A DNA stretch of 64,000 nt from Maribellus comscasis (GTDB lineage Bacteria > Bacteroidota > Bacteroidia > Bacteroidales > Prolixibacteraceae). Of this stretch, positions 1 through 8,119 are shown in pieces (the stretch's first letter is position 1; every line of letters starts with the position of its first letter). The stretch lies in contig NZ_CP046401.1 in the NCBI RefSeq assembly GCF_009762775.1, positions 5,778,001 through 5,842,000 on the forward strand, in the 5' to 3' direction. The position numbers were made by a program, and so were the translations under genes. The notes under the pieces are model-generated. The model saw only the letters and a list, made by a program, of their open reading frames with translations, did not search any database and was not told the origin of the DNA.

Positions 1-1
1 T

Positions 2-319
2 TTTAAATATAATGGAGCAAAAGCAATCCATTTCACAAGGCAACAAAAACTGAAAAAGGAGGACACTAACGGCAATTCTCTTGAAAGAATTTTTGCCATT
101 GGAGAGGATACTTTGGAAAATATTTGGTTTGGCACGGTGGAATCTGGTGTTTGGAGATATGACGGTAAGTCCCTAACAAATTTCACTAAAGAGGACGGAC
201 TCGAAAGTGAACATATATGGACCATATATAAAAGCAAACAAGGAGAATTGTGGTTTGGTGGTGCAAATCCATGTGGTGTTTATGTATTCAATGGAAGATC
301 TTTTGAAAGGAAATATTAA
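2..319 (+). CDS. C-terminal end of a two-component-regulator propeller protein (partial)
   Basis: The frame is open from the window edge and ends at a TAA at 317-319, so only the last ~105 residues are present. It contains two propeller-type repeats: one with an IWFGT...GVWRYDGKSLTNFT pattern followed by DGL, and one with LWFGG...GVYVFNGRSF. This is the usual signature of the Reg_prop beta-propeller found in periplasmic sensors of Bacteroidota hybrid two-component systems. No kinase or DNA-binding domain follows, so this is either a stand-alone propeller protein or a truncated gene. The N-terminal part lies outside the window. Confidence 0.75.
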   Translation, partial: FKYNGAKAIHFTRQQKLKKEDTNGNSLERIFAIGEDTLENIWFGTVESGVWRYDGKSLTNFTKEDGLESEHIWTIYKSKQGELWFGGANPCGVYVFNGRSFERKY

Positions 320-353
320 TAGAAAAGGAATACCCTGTAATATAATCCAAATT

Positions 354-1697
354 ATGACATCAATAAATCATAAAACAACAGTTGTACTTTTGTTAACTTT
401 ACTTCTGAAGTTAATATCACTTTGGGGTGTTGCCCAAAATATAGATATCAAAAAGCTGGGCACCTACTTTAATACATTGGAAGCCAATAATAAATTAATG
501 GGGAGCATAGCTATTCTTAAGGATGGCGATATAGTACATACAAAGCAGGTTGGATATTCCGATATCGATTCAAAACAAAAACCTGATGAAAATACCAAAT
601 ACCGAATTGGTTCTGTTTCAAAAGTATTTACAGCAGCACTTATATTCAAAGCAACAGAGGAAGGAAAAATTACATTTGATAAAACGATTGATTCTTATTT
701 CCCTGAGATAGAAAATTCAGATAAAATCACAATTTCGAACCTGCTCAGTCACAGGAGTGGTATTCATAGTTTCACAGATAACAAAGAAGAATTTTTAAGT
801 TATCACACCAGGTCAAAGACTCAAAAAGAAATGATTGAAATTATATCTAAAGGAGGAAGTGATTTTACACCCGATGAGGAAGCCTCCTATAGTAATTCAA
901 ACTATGTTTTGCTATCGTATATCCTGGAAAAACTTTACAAAAAATCATATGCCGAGATATTAGAAGATGAAATTACCAGGCCTTTAAAACTAACCAACAC
1001 TTTTTTAGGTGGCAAAATAAATGCAGAGAATAACGAATGTTATTCGTATCGATTTGAAAAGAAATGGAAAAAAACAGATGAAACAGATTCGTCAATTGTT
1101 ACAGGTGCCGGAGGAATCGTTTCTACACCTACAGACTTAATTCGCTTTGCCCAGGCTTTATTCAGCAATAAAATACTATCAGCAGAAAGTGTTGAGAAAA
1201 TGAAAACCATTCAAGACAAATTTGGAATGGGGCTTTTAGAAATTCAGTATTATGACAAGGTCAGTTATGGTCATAATGGTGAGATTGATGGCTTTACATC
1301 TGTATTGAGATACTTTCCGGAAGAAAGCTGTGCTTTTGCAATCATTTCCAACGGAAACAATTACAGTATGAATTTAATTGCAGTAAGTCTCGTTAACAGT
1401 CTTTTAAATAAGTACTATGATATTCCAGACTTTAGGGTCTATGAACCAAAAGCGAAAGAACTAAACCAATATGTAGGCATCTATTCAAGCCCTGAATTCC
1501 CGGTAAAACTTACAGTCACCAAATTGGGTAAGCAGTTATACGTTGAGGCAACCGGCGATTCTAAAATGAACTTGCAAGCTACAGCTACAGGTGAGTTTAA
1601 ATATGAGCCCGCAGGTATAAAAATTAAATTTATTCCCGAAAAGCAACAACTGATACTGACTCAACAAGGTAAGGTTAGCACGCTGCTAAAAGAATAA
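354..1697 (+). CDS. Beta-lactamase-family (class C-like) serine hydrolase, secreted
   Basis: A 447-residue protein when started at the ATG at 354. An in-frame ATG at 207 would overlap the upstream gene and place the hydrophobic signal segment (about residues 8-27) internally, so 354 is preferred. The penicillin-binding-protein/beta-lactamase fold is supported by SVSK (Ser87-x-x-Lys90), YSN (Tyr179-x-Asn181) and HNG (His307 onward) in the expected order. The C-terminal ~80 residues form a small beta-rich extension, as in many Bacteroidota members. Likely an exported D-amino-acid peptidase or esterase; the substrate cannot be read from sequence. It is the first of three SxxK hydrolases in this 12-kb stretch and is not closely similar by eye to the other two. 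Confidence 0.85.
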   Translation: MTSINHKTTVVLLLTLLLKLISLWGVAQNIDIKKLGTYFNTLEANNKLMGSIAILKDGDIVHTKQVGYSDIDSKQKPDENTKYRIGSVSKVFTAALIFKATEEGKITFDKTIDSYFPEIENSDKITISNLLSHRSGIHSFTDNKEEFLSYHTRSKTQKEMIEIISKGGSDFTPDEEASYSNSNYVLLSYILEKLYKKSYAEILEDEITRPLKLTNTFLGGKINAENNECYSYRFEKKWKKTDETDSSIVTGAGGIVSTPTDLIRFAQALFSNKILSAESVEKMKTIQDKFGMGLLEIQYYDKVSYGHNGEIDGFTSVLRYFPEESCAFAIISNGNNYSMNLIAVSLVNSLLNKYYDIPDFRVYEPKAKELNQYVGIYSSPEFPVKLTVTKLGKQLYVEATGDSKMNLQATATGEFKYEPAGIKIKFIPEKQQLILTQQGKVSTLLKE

Positions 1698-1901
1698 TCA
1701 ATAACTGAATTGTTTTCTGTTTTTTCTCTGAAGTGGTCATTTCTTCGTTATTGTAAATGTCCCCAAATGTCCATTTTATCCAATTTTATCCCAAAGCAAG
1801 TAAGTAGTTTTGTTTTAAAATAATGATGTCTTCAAAAGTAGATAAATTCTGAAACAGAACAGTCAGAAATAATGACAGTGAATAACATAAAAGATCGTAA
1901 A

Positions 1902-2588
1902 ATGAAAACTATAGAAACAAAAAAGAATGCGAGAATCGCAGGAGGACTAATAATTCTTGGAATGATTACAGGATTACTCAGTGTATCTTCTGATGTAGAT
2001 TCTTTCGAATACCTTACCCAGGCAGCAGCAGAAGCAAATAAGGTTATTTTTGCTGCAATCTTTCAATTTGTACTTGCACTAATTTATATAGGAATAGCCC
2101 TATTGTTTTATCCCGCTTTAATAGCCGTAAACAAAGACTTAGCTATTGGTTTTCTGAGTTTTAGAATAATTGCAACCACATTGATGGTGGTTGGAACTGT
2201 GTTGCTTTTGTCAATACTACTTTTAAGCCAGGGTCACGTAAGTGCATCCGGTTATAATGCAGAGACACTTGAAATCACCGGTAACATGCTCAAATACACA
2301 CGGGATTACTTTAATCATGTTTTTATGGTTTTAGTGTTGGGAACAAGCAATGTCATCCTTTATTACCTATTCTTCAAATCAAAGCTGATACCTCAATGGA
2401 TATCTGTCGGGGGATTTACAGGCACTGTATTATCAATAATGGCAAGTATTCTACTTTTATTTCAGGTAGTAGACGTAATAACTACAGAATATTTGATTTT
2501 AAACGCTCCTACTGCGTTGATTGAACTTCTATTGGGAATTTGGTTATTATTCAAGGGATTTAACCTTCAAAACATATCCGAAGCATAA
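1902..2588 (+). CDS. DUF4386 family integral membrane protein
   Basis: A 228-residue protein with about six hydrophobic segments. The start at 1902 (MKTIETKK) is preferred over the in-frame ATG at 1872 because the conserved part begins with the basic segment and then RIAGGLIILGMITG, typical of DUF4386. The other landmarks are a long loop around residues 110-140 (the HVSASGYNAETLE region) and a C-terminal hydrophobic segment ending in LLLGIWLLFKGF. The biochemical role of the family is unknown. A degraded paralogue of the 3' third of this gene lies at about 19510-19769. Confidence 0.85.
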   Translation: MKTIETKKNARIAGGLIILGMITGLLSVSSDVDSFEYLTQAAAEANKVIFAAIFQFVLALIYIGIALLFYPALIAVNKDLAIGFLSFRIIATTLMVVGTVLLLSILLLSQGHVSASGYNAETLEITGNMLKYTRDYFNHVFMVLVLGTSNVILYYLFFKSKLIPQWISVGGFTGTVLSIMASILLLFQVVDVITTEYLILNAPTALIELLLGIWLLFKGFNLQNISEA

Positions 2589-2687
2589 TTCAATCTTTTA
2601 CTATGTAATTATATATGAAAATAAAACACCAAAATTAAAAATGAACTTGAGGTACGTGAATTGCTTCTATTACCAGTACAAAAAAAG

Positions 2688-2800
2688 CTATCGTTTAAGT
2701 ATCTTCTTTTTATTCTTCTCTGTCTTCATAAACTTCAACACAGCCTCATAATCTTCTACTAAAAAGTTCGACATTTTTCCGGTCAGGTTCACTTTTAAAT
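2688..2800 (-). repeat. Coding-like repeat, copy A (short peptide fragment)
   Basis: Read on the minus strand, this stretch ends an ORF whose last ~33 residues begin VNLTGKMSNFLVEDYEAVL. It matches a second copy at 12023-12125. Most base differences between the copies fall at third codon positions (for example TTA/TTG, GTA/GTT, GTG/GTT, ACA/ACT), as expected if the peptide has been under selection. Sequence upstream of the shared part does not match. Could be a conserved mini-protein or the shared C-terminal remnant of a decayed gene family. I do not recognise the peptide. Confidence 0.55.
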
Positions 2801-2816
2801 CTACATGCAGCATAAG

Positions 2817-2838
2817 CCTCTCTATGAGAGGTTTTTTT
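2817..2838 (+). terminator. Intrinsic terminator-like hairpin
   Basis: CCTCTC, a TAT loop and GAGAGG are followed directly by seven T residues on the + strand. This is the textbook shape of a rho-independent terminator. It lies 230 bp beyond the DUF4386 gene and would separate it from the amidohydrolase. Confidence 0.6.
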
Positions 2839-3022
2839 ATGTTCGAACTTTTTAGAACCCAATCAGCCATAATAACATAAGAAACTGAAATCAAAAACTT
2901 TACAATGTTCGAACTTTTTGATTCTTTTAAGATGAATTAAATTAAATAAAGAAAATCTGTTAATTCCTATCTTATACAAACTAAAATCAAAACAATTTTC
3001 TTCTTATTTAGTATATCTCTTC

Positions 3023-3036
3023 TTGATTTGAATCAA
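3023..3036. promoter_or_regulatory. Predicted Crp/Fnr-type operator upstream of the amidohydrolase
   Basis: TTGATTTGAATCAA is an exact TTGAT-N4-ATCAA palindrome, the classic FNR-type box, 56 bp before the ATG at 3093. The same 14 bases occur at 6963-6976. The nearby Crp/Fnr gene at 6388 carries an ETLSR recognition-helix motif compatible with this site. That this protein binds the site is inference. Confidence 0.6.
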
Positions 3037-3092
3037 TCCTGCTTTACTATTTCGCATGTTTCTTTGTTTCAACAATTTTAAACAACAGAAAC

Positions 3093-4445
3093 ATGAAAAC
3101 AATTTTAATCCAACATGGGACAGTTTTAACACTGCAAAATGGTGTCTTTGTTCCGAAAGTAGCAGACATACTTGTAAAAAACGGCAAAATCGTAAAGATT
3201 GAAAATGAAATCAATCATCCGGTGGATGATGAAATTATTGATGCTTCAGGAATGATTGTCATGCCAGGATTTGTTGATACACACCGTCATTTATGGGAAA
3301 CAGCTTTTAAAGGCCTTGCCGGAAACTGGACTTTGATGGAATATTTAAATGGAGTTCTTGGTGGGATTGCACCTGATTTTGAGCCGAAAGATGTTTACAC
3401 CGGAAATCTTCTTGGGGCACTTGAAGCTATTAATTCCGGAATCACTACCATTTTTGACTGGTCTCACATTATGAACTCAATGGAACATGCTGAAGCAGCC
3501 ATTCAGGCGCTTCGCGATTCAGGGATTCGGGCAAAATTTGGTTATGGCACCCCAGGCACTTCTGTTTGGGAATGGTTTTACGAAAGTAAATTAAAACATC
3601 CGCTTGAAGCAAAAACCGTCCGTAAAAAACTATTGCCATCTGATGAAGAACTCGTAACCATGGCACTGGCCATTCGCGGACCAGAATATTCAACCATGGA
3701 AGTTACCAGTCACGACATTCTTTTAGGTCGCGAACTGGGTTTACAAGTTTCAATGCATATTGGTGGAGGCGCTTTTGGGCCCAGGTATAACGGAGTTCAG
3801 AAACTTTTTGAAGCAGGATTACTCGAACCCGACCTGAATTTTGCACATGCAAATACCATCAGCGAAAATGATTTTAAAATACTTGCCAACCACAACTGCT
3901 CCATTTCGGTCACTCCTGAAGTTGAACTTCAGATGGGATTGGGGCTGCCCGCAACAGGAAAAGCCATAAAAAACCGGATAACCTGCGGACTTGGTGTTGA
4001 TGTGGTAACTGCCACTTCAGGTAATATGTTCGACCAAATGAAGGTTGCACTTCAGGCAGAACGGGCCATTCAGAATGAAATTCTGTATCAGAAAGGCGAG
4101 ATGCCGGAGAAACTGACCATTACCGATTCCGACATCCTGAAAATGGCTACCTTAGGTGGTGCTCAAACCATCGGCCTCGCCGACAGGACAGGTTCACTTG
4201 AAGTGGGTAAACAGGCTGACATCATTCTTATTGACACACGTAACATTTCAATTGCACCATCTGTAAATCCGGTGTCTTCGGTGGTTCTTTATGCCAAAGA
4301 AAATCATGTTGATACAGTAATGGTAGGTGGGAAAATAGTAAAAAGGCACGGCACACTTATTTACCCTCATTTACAGGAATTAATGGAAAATGCCCGGAAA
4401 TCTGCCACACGCATTTTAAATAAAAAACCGGTTAAGGTTATTTAG
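3093..4445 (+). CDS. Amidohydrolase-superfamily deaminase/chlorohydrolase-like enzyme
   Basis: A 450-residue cytosolic protein of the TIM-barrel amidohydrolase superfamily, in the ATZ/TRZ, guanine deaminase and SAH deaminase branch. Visible metal and substrate positions are DTHRHLWE near residue 63 (the HxH motif in its HRH form), SMHIGGG, FAHANT, and GLGVDVVTATSGNMF supplying the C-terminal Asp. The N-terminal beta-sandwich half is residues 1-55 and closes with GGKIVKRHG near the C-terminus. The likely reaction is hydrolytic deamination of a purine- or pterin-like compound; the exact substrate is undetermined. A predicted FNR-type site precedes it, and a PKD lipoprotein gene follows after 16 bp. 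Confidence 0.85.
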   Translation: MKTILIQHGTVLTLQNGVFVPKVADILVKNGKIVKIENEINHPVDDEIIDASGMIVMPGFVDTHRHLWETAFKGLAGNWTLMEYLNGVLGGIAPDFEPKDVYTGNLLGALEAINSGITTIFDWSHIMNSMEHAEAAIQALRDSGIRAKFGYGTPGTSVWEWFYESKLKHPLEAKTVRKKLLPSDEELVTMALAIRGPEYSTMEVTSHDILLGRELGLQVSMHIGGGAFGPRYNGVQKLFEAGLLEPDLNFAHANTISENDFKILANHNCSISVTPEVELQMGLGLPATGKAIKNRITCGLGVDVVTATSGNMFDQMKVALQAERAIQNEILYQKGEMPEKLTITDSDILKMATLGGAQTIGLADRTGSLEVGKQADIILIDTRNISIAPSVNPVSSVVLYAKENHVDTVMVGGKIVKRHGTLIYPHLQELMENARKSATRILNKKPVKVI

Positions 4446-4461
4446 TTAAAAAGCAACCAAA

Positions 4462-4818
4462 ATGAAGAGTATAGTCCAATTCATTCTAGTAACACTAATG
4501 CTGCCTACAATGTCGTGCAAAGAGGAAGACTGCAATCCCGATTGTGATAATATTGGAACTCCAATTGCCGCATTTGAATATTCGAGGTTCAGGTGTGAGA
4601 ACTCATCCAACAACTGTGTTCAGTTTCAGAACATTTCAGAAAACACAACTGAAAAATCAACCTATTTATGGATTTTTGGTGATGGTGAAACTTCTGATAA
4701 TAAGAATCCTGCCCACCGGTTTAAAGATTATGGCGAATTTAATGTGGTTTTGCATGTAACCAATTGCAGCGGAAAAGCATCTTATTATTCGGAAACAATA
4801 AACATCGGTTTTGATTGA
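4462..4818 (+). CDS. Small PKD-domain lipoprotein
   Basis: 118 residues. A short hydrophobic signal ends in a lipobox-like LPTMSC, so Cys19 is probably lipidated and the protein anchored in the outer membrane. The rest is one PKD beta-sandwich with the hallmark WIFGDGETSDNKNPAHRF near residues 71-88 and a following YGEFNVVLHV strand. Extra Cys pairs near the N-terminus (CNPDC, CENSSNNC) could form disulfides. It follows the amidohydrolase by 16 bp and may be co-transcribed with it, although no functional link is obvious. PKD domains usually mediate protein or glycan contacts. Confidence 0.75.
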   Translation: MKSIVQFILVTLMLPTMSCKEEDCNPDCDNIGTPIAAFEYSRFRCENSSNNCVQFQNISENTTEKSTYLWIFGDGETSDNKNPAHRFKDYGEFNVVLHVTNCSGKASYYSETINIGFD

Positions 4819-4880
4819 CTGTAATTTTATCGGATTGGAAATTACTTTAATCAGAATCTTCGAAAACAATTAAATAACAG

Positions 4881-4907
4881 GGAACCGGTTCCGTAAGAAT
4901 CGGTTCC
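4881..4907 (+). terminator. Hairpin between the PKD lipoprotein and the S41 peptidase
   Basis: GGAACCG and CGGTTCC form a perfect 7-bp stem around a 13-nt loop, with a moderately T-rich stretch after it. Placed 62 bp after the lipoprotein stop and 20 bp before the next start, it could end the upstream transcript or attenuate the downstream one. Confidence 0.4.
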
Positions 4908-4926
4908 TTACTTATAACAGAAAAAG

Positions 4927-6219
4927 ATGAAAAAACTAATTGGCATTTTTGCGATAGCTTTGCCTTTCATTTGCAGTAGCCAGATCTCAACATCAGAGAA
5001 AGAGGAAACCATTCAGAAAATTCTGGAGGTTCTTGAAAAAAGATATATTTTCCCTGAGGTTGCCGACAGCATGGTTCGCTATGTTAACACATTTGCAGAA
5101 TCCGGTAAATATGATACTATTTCAACTAGAGAAGAATTTGCATTTCAATTGACTACCGATCTTCAATTTGTATCGAAAGATCTTCATCTCAAAGTTCAGT
5201 TTGATGAACAATCACCAAAGCAGGCAGAAAAATCAGAGAATGAAAATTTCACTGAAGATGAATGGATAAGATCGTTAATGGTTGAGAATAACTATGGAAT
5301 TAAATCAAAAAAGATACTTGACGGAAATATTGGATATCTTGAAATTCCGATGTTCGGGCCGCTTAATTTGGTCGCTGATTCAATACGATCAGCTATTCAT
5401 TTTATTGAAAATACAGACGTGTTAATTCTTGACCTACGCTCGTGCCGGGGCAGTCTCGATGAAAATACAATCCCGTTTTTGTGCAGCTACTTCTTTGATG
5501 AGCCGGTACATTTATTTGATTTTTATACCCGCGAAACCAATTCAACAAAACAATTCTGGACTTATGCCTGGGTTCCGGGAGAAAAGTATCTTGAAAAACC
5601 GATTTATATTTTAACCAGCGGAAGAACATTCTCCGGTGGCGAGGAACTGGCTTACGACTTAAAACATTTAAACCGTGCTGAAATTATTGGTGAAAAAACA
5701 AAGGGTGGAGCAAATCCGACTGATTATGTGAGATTAAATCGCTCCTACTCGGCATCGGTTCCCTATATGAGGTCAATAAACCCGGGCACAAACACAAACT
5801 GGGAACACATTGGTGTTCAACCGGATATTGAAGTAAAATCGAACATGGCGTTGTATACGGCTCATGTTGATGCTTTATCTTGGCTTTACCAGACGACAAT
5901 TGACGAAAATCAACGCATCGCTTTAAACAAAACCTTAAAAGAAGTTGAAGCCGGCAAACCGCAATTCAGACAAATTGAATTTAAATTAAAAGGATTTGAA
6001 AATGCCAAAGAGGTATTTATTGCAGGTTCGTTTAATTCGTGGGCGGCAAAAAATATTCCTTTAAAAAAGCAGGATGGCTATTGGACCGGAAACGTGGAGT
6101 GTGAACCGGGAAATGTTAGCTACCAATTTATTGTTGACGGGCGCTGGATTACTGATCCTGAAAATCCGCAAATTGTAACAGAAAATGGATACAAACATTC
6201 ATTTCTGTTTGTGAAATAA
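4927..6219 (+). CDS. Secreted S41-family serine peptidase with C-terminal CBM48/AMPK-like domain
   Basis: 430 residues with an N-terminal signal peptide (about residues 1-19, ending CSSQ). Residues ~20-100 form the helical N-terminal domain common in Bacteroidota S41 peptidases. The core has GNIGYLEIPMFG, VLILDLRSCRGS and the catalytic block TSGRTFSGGEELAYDL, in which Ser236 is the expected nucleophile, followed by IGEKTKGGANP. Residues ~340-430 resemble the glycogen-binding E-set of AMPK-beta (VFIAGSFNSWA, then YWTGNVE, YQFIVDGRWITDPENP). Related S41 proteins in environmental strains may share this tail, but it is not part of the canonical CtpA/tail-specific protease layout, and no PDZ domain is evident. 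Likely periplasmic or cell-surface. Confidence 0.8.
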   Translation: MKKLIGIFAIALPFICSSQISTSEKEETIQKILEVLEKRYIFPEVADSMVRYVNTFAESGKYDTISTREEFAFQLTTDLQFVSKDLHLKVQFDEQSPKQAEKSENENFTEDEWIRSLMVENNYGIKSKKILDGNIGYLEIPMFGPLNLVADSIRSAIHFIENTDVLILDLRSCRGSLDENTIPFLCSYFFDEPVHLFDFYTRETNSTKQFWTYAWVPGEKYLEKPIYILTSGRTFSGGEELAYDLKHLNRAEIIGEKTKGGANPTDYVRLNRSYSASVPYMRSINPGTNTNWEHIGVQPDIEVKSNMALYTAHVDALSWLYQTTIDENQRIALNKTLKEVEAGKPQFRQIEFKLKGFENAKEVFIAGSFNSWAAKNIPLKKQDGYWTGNVECEPGNVSYQFIVDGRWITDPENPQIVTENGYKHSFLFVK

Positions 6220-6387
6220 TATCACTCATTATAGAAGATAGGTAAGCGTAAAATTCTGATTTAATTCCATTGCCGTACCTGGAAACAAACCAAATATTAA
6301 AACTGGATTAAGCAAAATGGTCAAACGGTTGTTATATTGTCAAATTTAATTTCAAAATTTTCAACAACTCCAGAATATTAGAGATCA

Positions 6388-6957
6388 ATGAACCGAATTT
6401 TCTTTAACATTCAGCGCACTTTTAATACAAACTCTGAGGAACAGAATGCAATCCGGAATGCAGCCCGGATTAAACATCTGGCAAAAAATGAGATCTTCCT
6501 GCGCGAAGGCGATGTTTGCAAATCGATAGGATTGATAGAAAAAGGAAGTATGCGGTTGTATTACGATTCGCCGGAAAAAGAAGTTTGTAATGATTTCTTT
6601 TTTGAGAACTCGGTTGTGGGTTCATTTGCCAGTTTTTTAACCGAAATGCCTTCGATAGTTAGTATTGCCGCCATTGAAGACTGCGAAATAATTTTATTTG
6701 AAAAATCAGATTTATTCCTGTTGATACAAAAGTACCCGTCACTAAAACGATTGGCTGATTTTATTCTTCAGGAACAATTTCTAAGAGCCGAGAAACGTGA
6801 AGAGGCACTTTTGAAATTTTCACCTGAAAAACGCTTTAAAAACCTGCTGGAAGAACATCCAAAAATTTTTAAACGTGTACCACTACATTATGTAGCCAGT
6901 TATCTGAATATCACGCCGGAAACATTAAGTCGTTACCGGACCCGCTTTTTAGTGTGA
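6388..6957 (+). CDS. Crp/Fnr-family transcriptional regulator
   Basis: 189 residues. The cyclic-nucleotide-binding-like beta-roll spans about residues 28-115 (NEIFLREGDVCKSIGLIEKGSMRLYY). The C-terminal winged helix carries VASYLNITPETLSRYRTRF. Its E-T-L-S-R matches the Glu/Ser/Arg residues that FNR and CRP use to read TGA half-sites. There is no N-terminal cysteine cluster, so oxygen sensing through a 4Fe-4S cluster as in true FNR is unlikely. The canonical cAMP-phosphate Arg/Ser pair is not evident, so the effector is unknown. An exact FNR-type palindrome lies immediately after the stop codon, upstream of the cupin gene, and another lies upstream of the amidohydrolase. Confidence 0.88.
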   Translation: MNRIFFNIQRTFNTNSEEQNAIRNAARIKHLAKNEIFLREGDVCKSIGLIEKGSMRLYYDSPEKEVCNDFFFENSVVGSFASFLTEMPSIVSIAAIEDCEIILFEKSDLFLLIQKYPSLKRLADFILQEQFLRAEKREEALLKFSPEKRFKNLLEEHPKIFKRVPLHYVASYLNITPETLSRYRTRFLV

Positions 6958-6960
6958 CGT

Positions 6961-6978
6961 TCTTGATTTGAATCAAGA
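6961..6978. promoter_or_regulatory. Predicted Crp/Fnr-type operator upstream of the cupin gene
   Basis: TCTTGATTTGAATCAAGA is a perfect 18-bp palindrome containing TTGAT-N4-ATCAA, identical in its central 14 bases to the site at 3023-3036. It begins 4 bp after the Crp/Fnr stop codon and lies 81 bp before the cupin start. A Bacteroidota-like TTACTTTG, a possible -7 region, follows at about 7000. Confidence 0.65.
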
Positions 6979-7059
6979 GCATTCTCAGCAAACCTCTGTT
7001 ACTTTGTTTTTATAAGATTCATGAATTGACAAAACATTAATTATTAAAATTCAGAAAAA

Positions 7060-7548
7060 ATGAAAACAAATGGGAAAAAGGAGGAACTGATTGTTCTGAC
7101 AGATGTGATAAAAGTTCTGGTTAGCAATACCGAAACCGGAAACGAGTATGCCGTTTTTGAAGAAAATGTACCACCGCTCGGTGGCCCACCACCTCATATG
7201 CATCCTGATGAAGAGATTTTTTATATTGTGAAGGGTGAATTCGAATTTATATTAAACGACATCCAGAATCCGTTTAAAGCACTGGAAGGAAGTGTTGTGC
7301 ATGTGCCGTCGAATGCGTTACACACGTTTAAAAATATTGGGAAAACTCCCGGAAAAATGATTGTTCTGTTAAGCCCGGGGAAATTGCTGGATTATTTCAG
7401 GGTAATTGGTAAATATGTGGATGAAACTACCGAACTTCCCGACCTGACAAAAGTTCCTGATATTTCAAAACTGGACGTAACAAAAGTCTTTGAATTTGCG
7501 CCGGGGCATAATGTGCAATTTGTGTTACCGGAGATAATGGAAAATTAA
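7060..7548 (+). CDS. Cupin-domain protein
   Basis: 162 residues. The single cupin barrel has both metal-binding motifs: PPHMHPDEEIFYIVKGEFEF (two His and the Glu) near residues 46-65, and HVPSNALHTFKN (third His) near residues 82-93. No signal peptide, so it is cytosolic. The C-terminal ~50 residues (LLDYFRVIGKYVDET...) resemble the tail of quercetinase-like or sugar-binding cupins. It probably binds or dioxygenates a small molecule. Predicted to be under the control of the adjacent Crp/Fnr protein because of the palindrome at 6961-6978. Confidence 0.85.
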   Translation: MKTNGKKEELIVLTDVIKVLVSNTETGNEYAVFEENVPPLGGPPPHMHPDEEIFYIVKGEFEFILNDIQNPFKALEGSVVHVPSNALHTFKNIGKTPGKMIVLLSPGKLLDYFRVIGKYVDETTELPDLTKVPDISKLDVTKVFEFAPGHNVQFVLPEIMEN

Positions 7549-7577
7549 GTAACTTATTCTACAAATTTTCACACAGC

Positions 7578-8009
7578 ATGATAGTTGTTGACCTTATAAG
7601 AAAAGCTTCCGGCGAGTTGTATGCAAAACTCACTTACGAACCTCAGAAGAACTATCTTTTGATGAAATGGATAGGGCCATGCTCTGAAGAAGAAGTAAAA
7701 GCAGCTTCGATGCGTATGTACGAGTGGCAAAAACGGGAGGGTGTAAAAAACAAATGTAAGTACCATGTGCACGATACCAAGGAAATTGAAGGTGCATGGG
7801 CTGGATTGGTTGACTGGATTGCAAATTATTTTTTCCCGTTAAATTATGAATACGGAATGCGCTACAACATCAGCATTATTTCACCCGATATTTTTTCCAA
7901 ACTTTCATCGGTAGAACTAAAAAAAAGAAGCAACAATAAGGTCGCAACTATCCTTTGTGAAACCATTTCGCAGGCTGAATCCTGGATTACACAGAAACAC
8001 AACATGTAA
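7578..8009 (+). CDS. Hypothetical protein, possibly STAS/SpoIIAA-like
   Basis: 143 residues, no signal peptide or membrane segment. It begins 29 bp after the cupin stop and is probably co-transcribed with it. The alternation of strands and helices (LTYEPQKNYLLMKWIGPCSEEEVKAA, then a loop with YHVHDTKEIEGAWAGLVDWI) is reminiscent of small Bacteroidota proteins with a SpoIIAA-like fold. That is an impression from pattern only. I do not recognise the family with confidence. Confidence 0.65.
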   Translation: MIVVDLIRKASGELYAKLTYEPQKNYLLMKWIGPCSEEEVKAASMRMYEWQKREGVKNKCKYHVHDTKEIEGAWAGLVDWIANYFFPLNYEYGMRYNISIISPDIFSKLSSVELKKRSNNKVATILCETISQAESWITQKHNM

Positions 8010-8119
8010 TATGATTTGAGCTTTTGAGTCTTAGTAAAATAAAAAACAAAGTTCAGGAATTAGGAAACAGGATTAAACGTTAATCCTAAGCCAATTTCCC
8101 AAGATTTAATTCAATCCTC

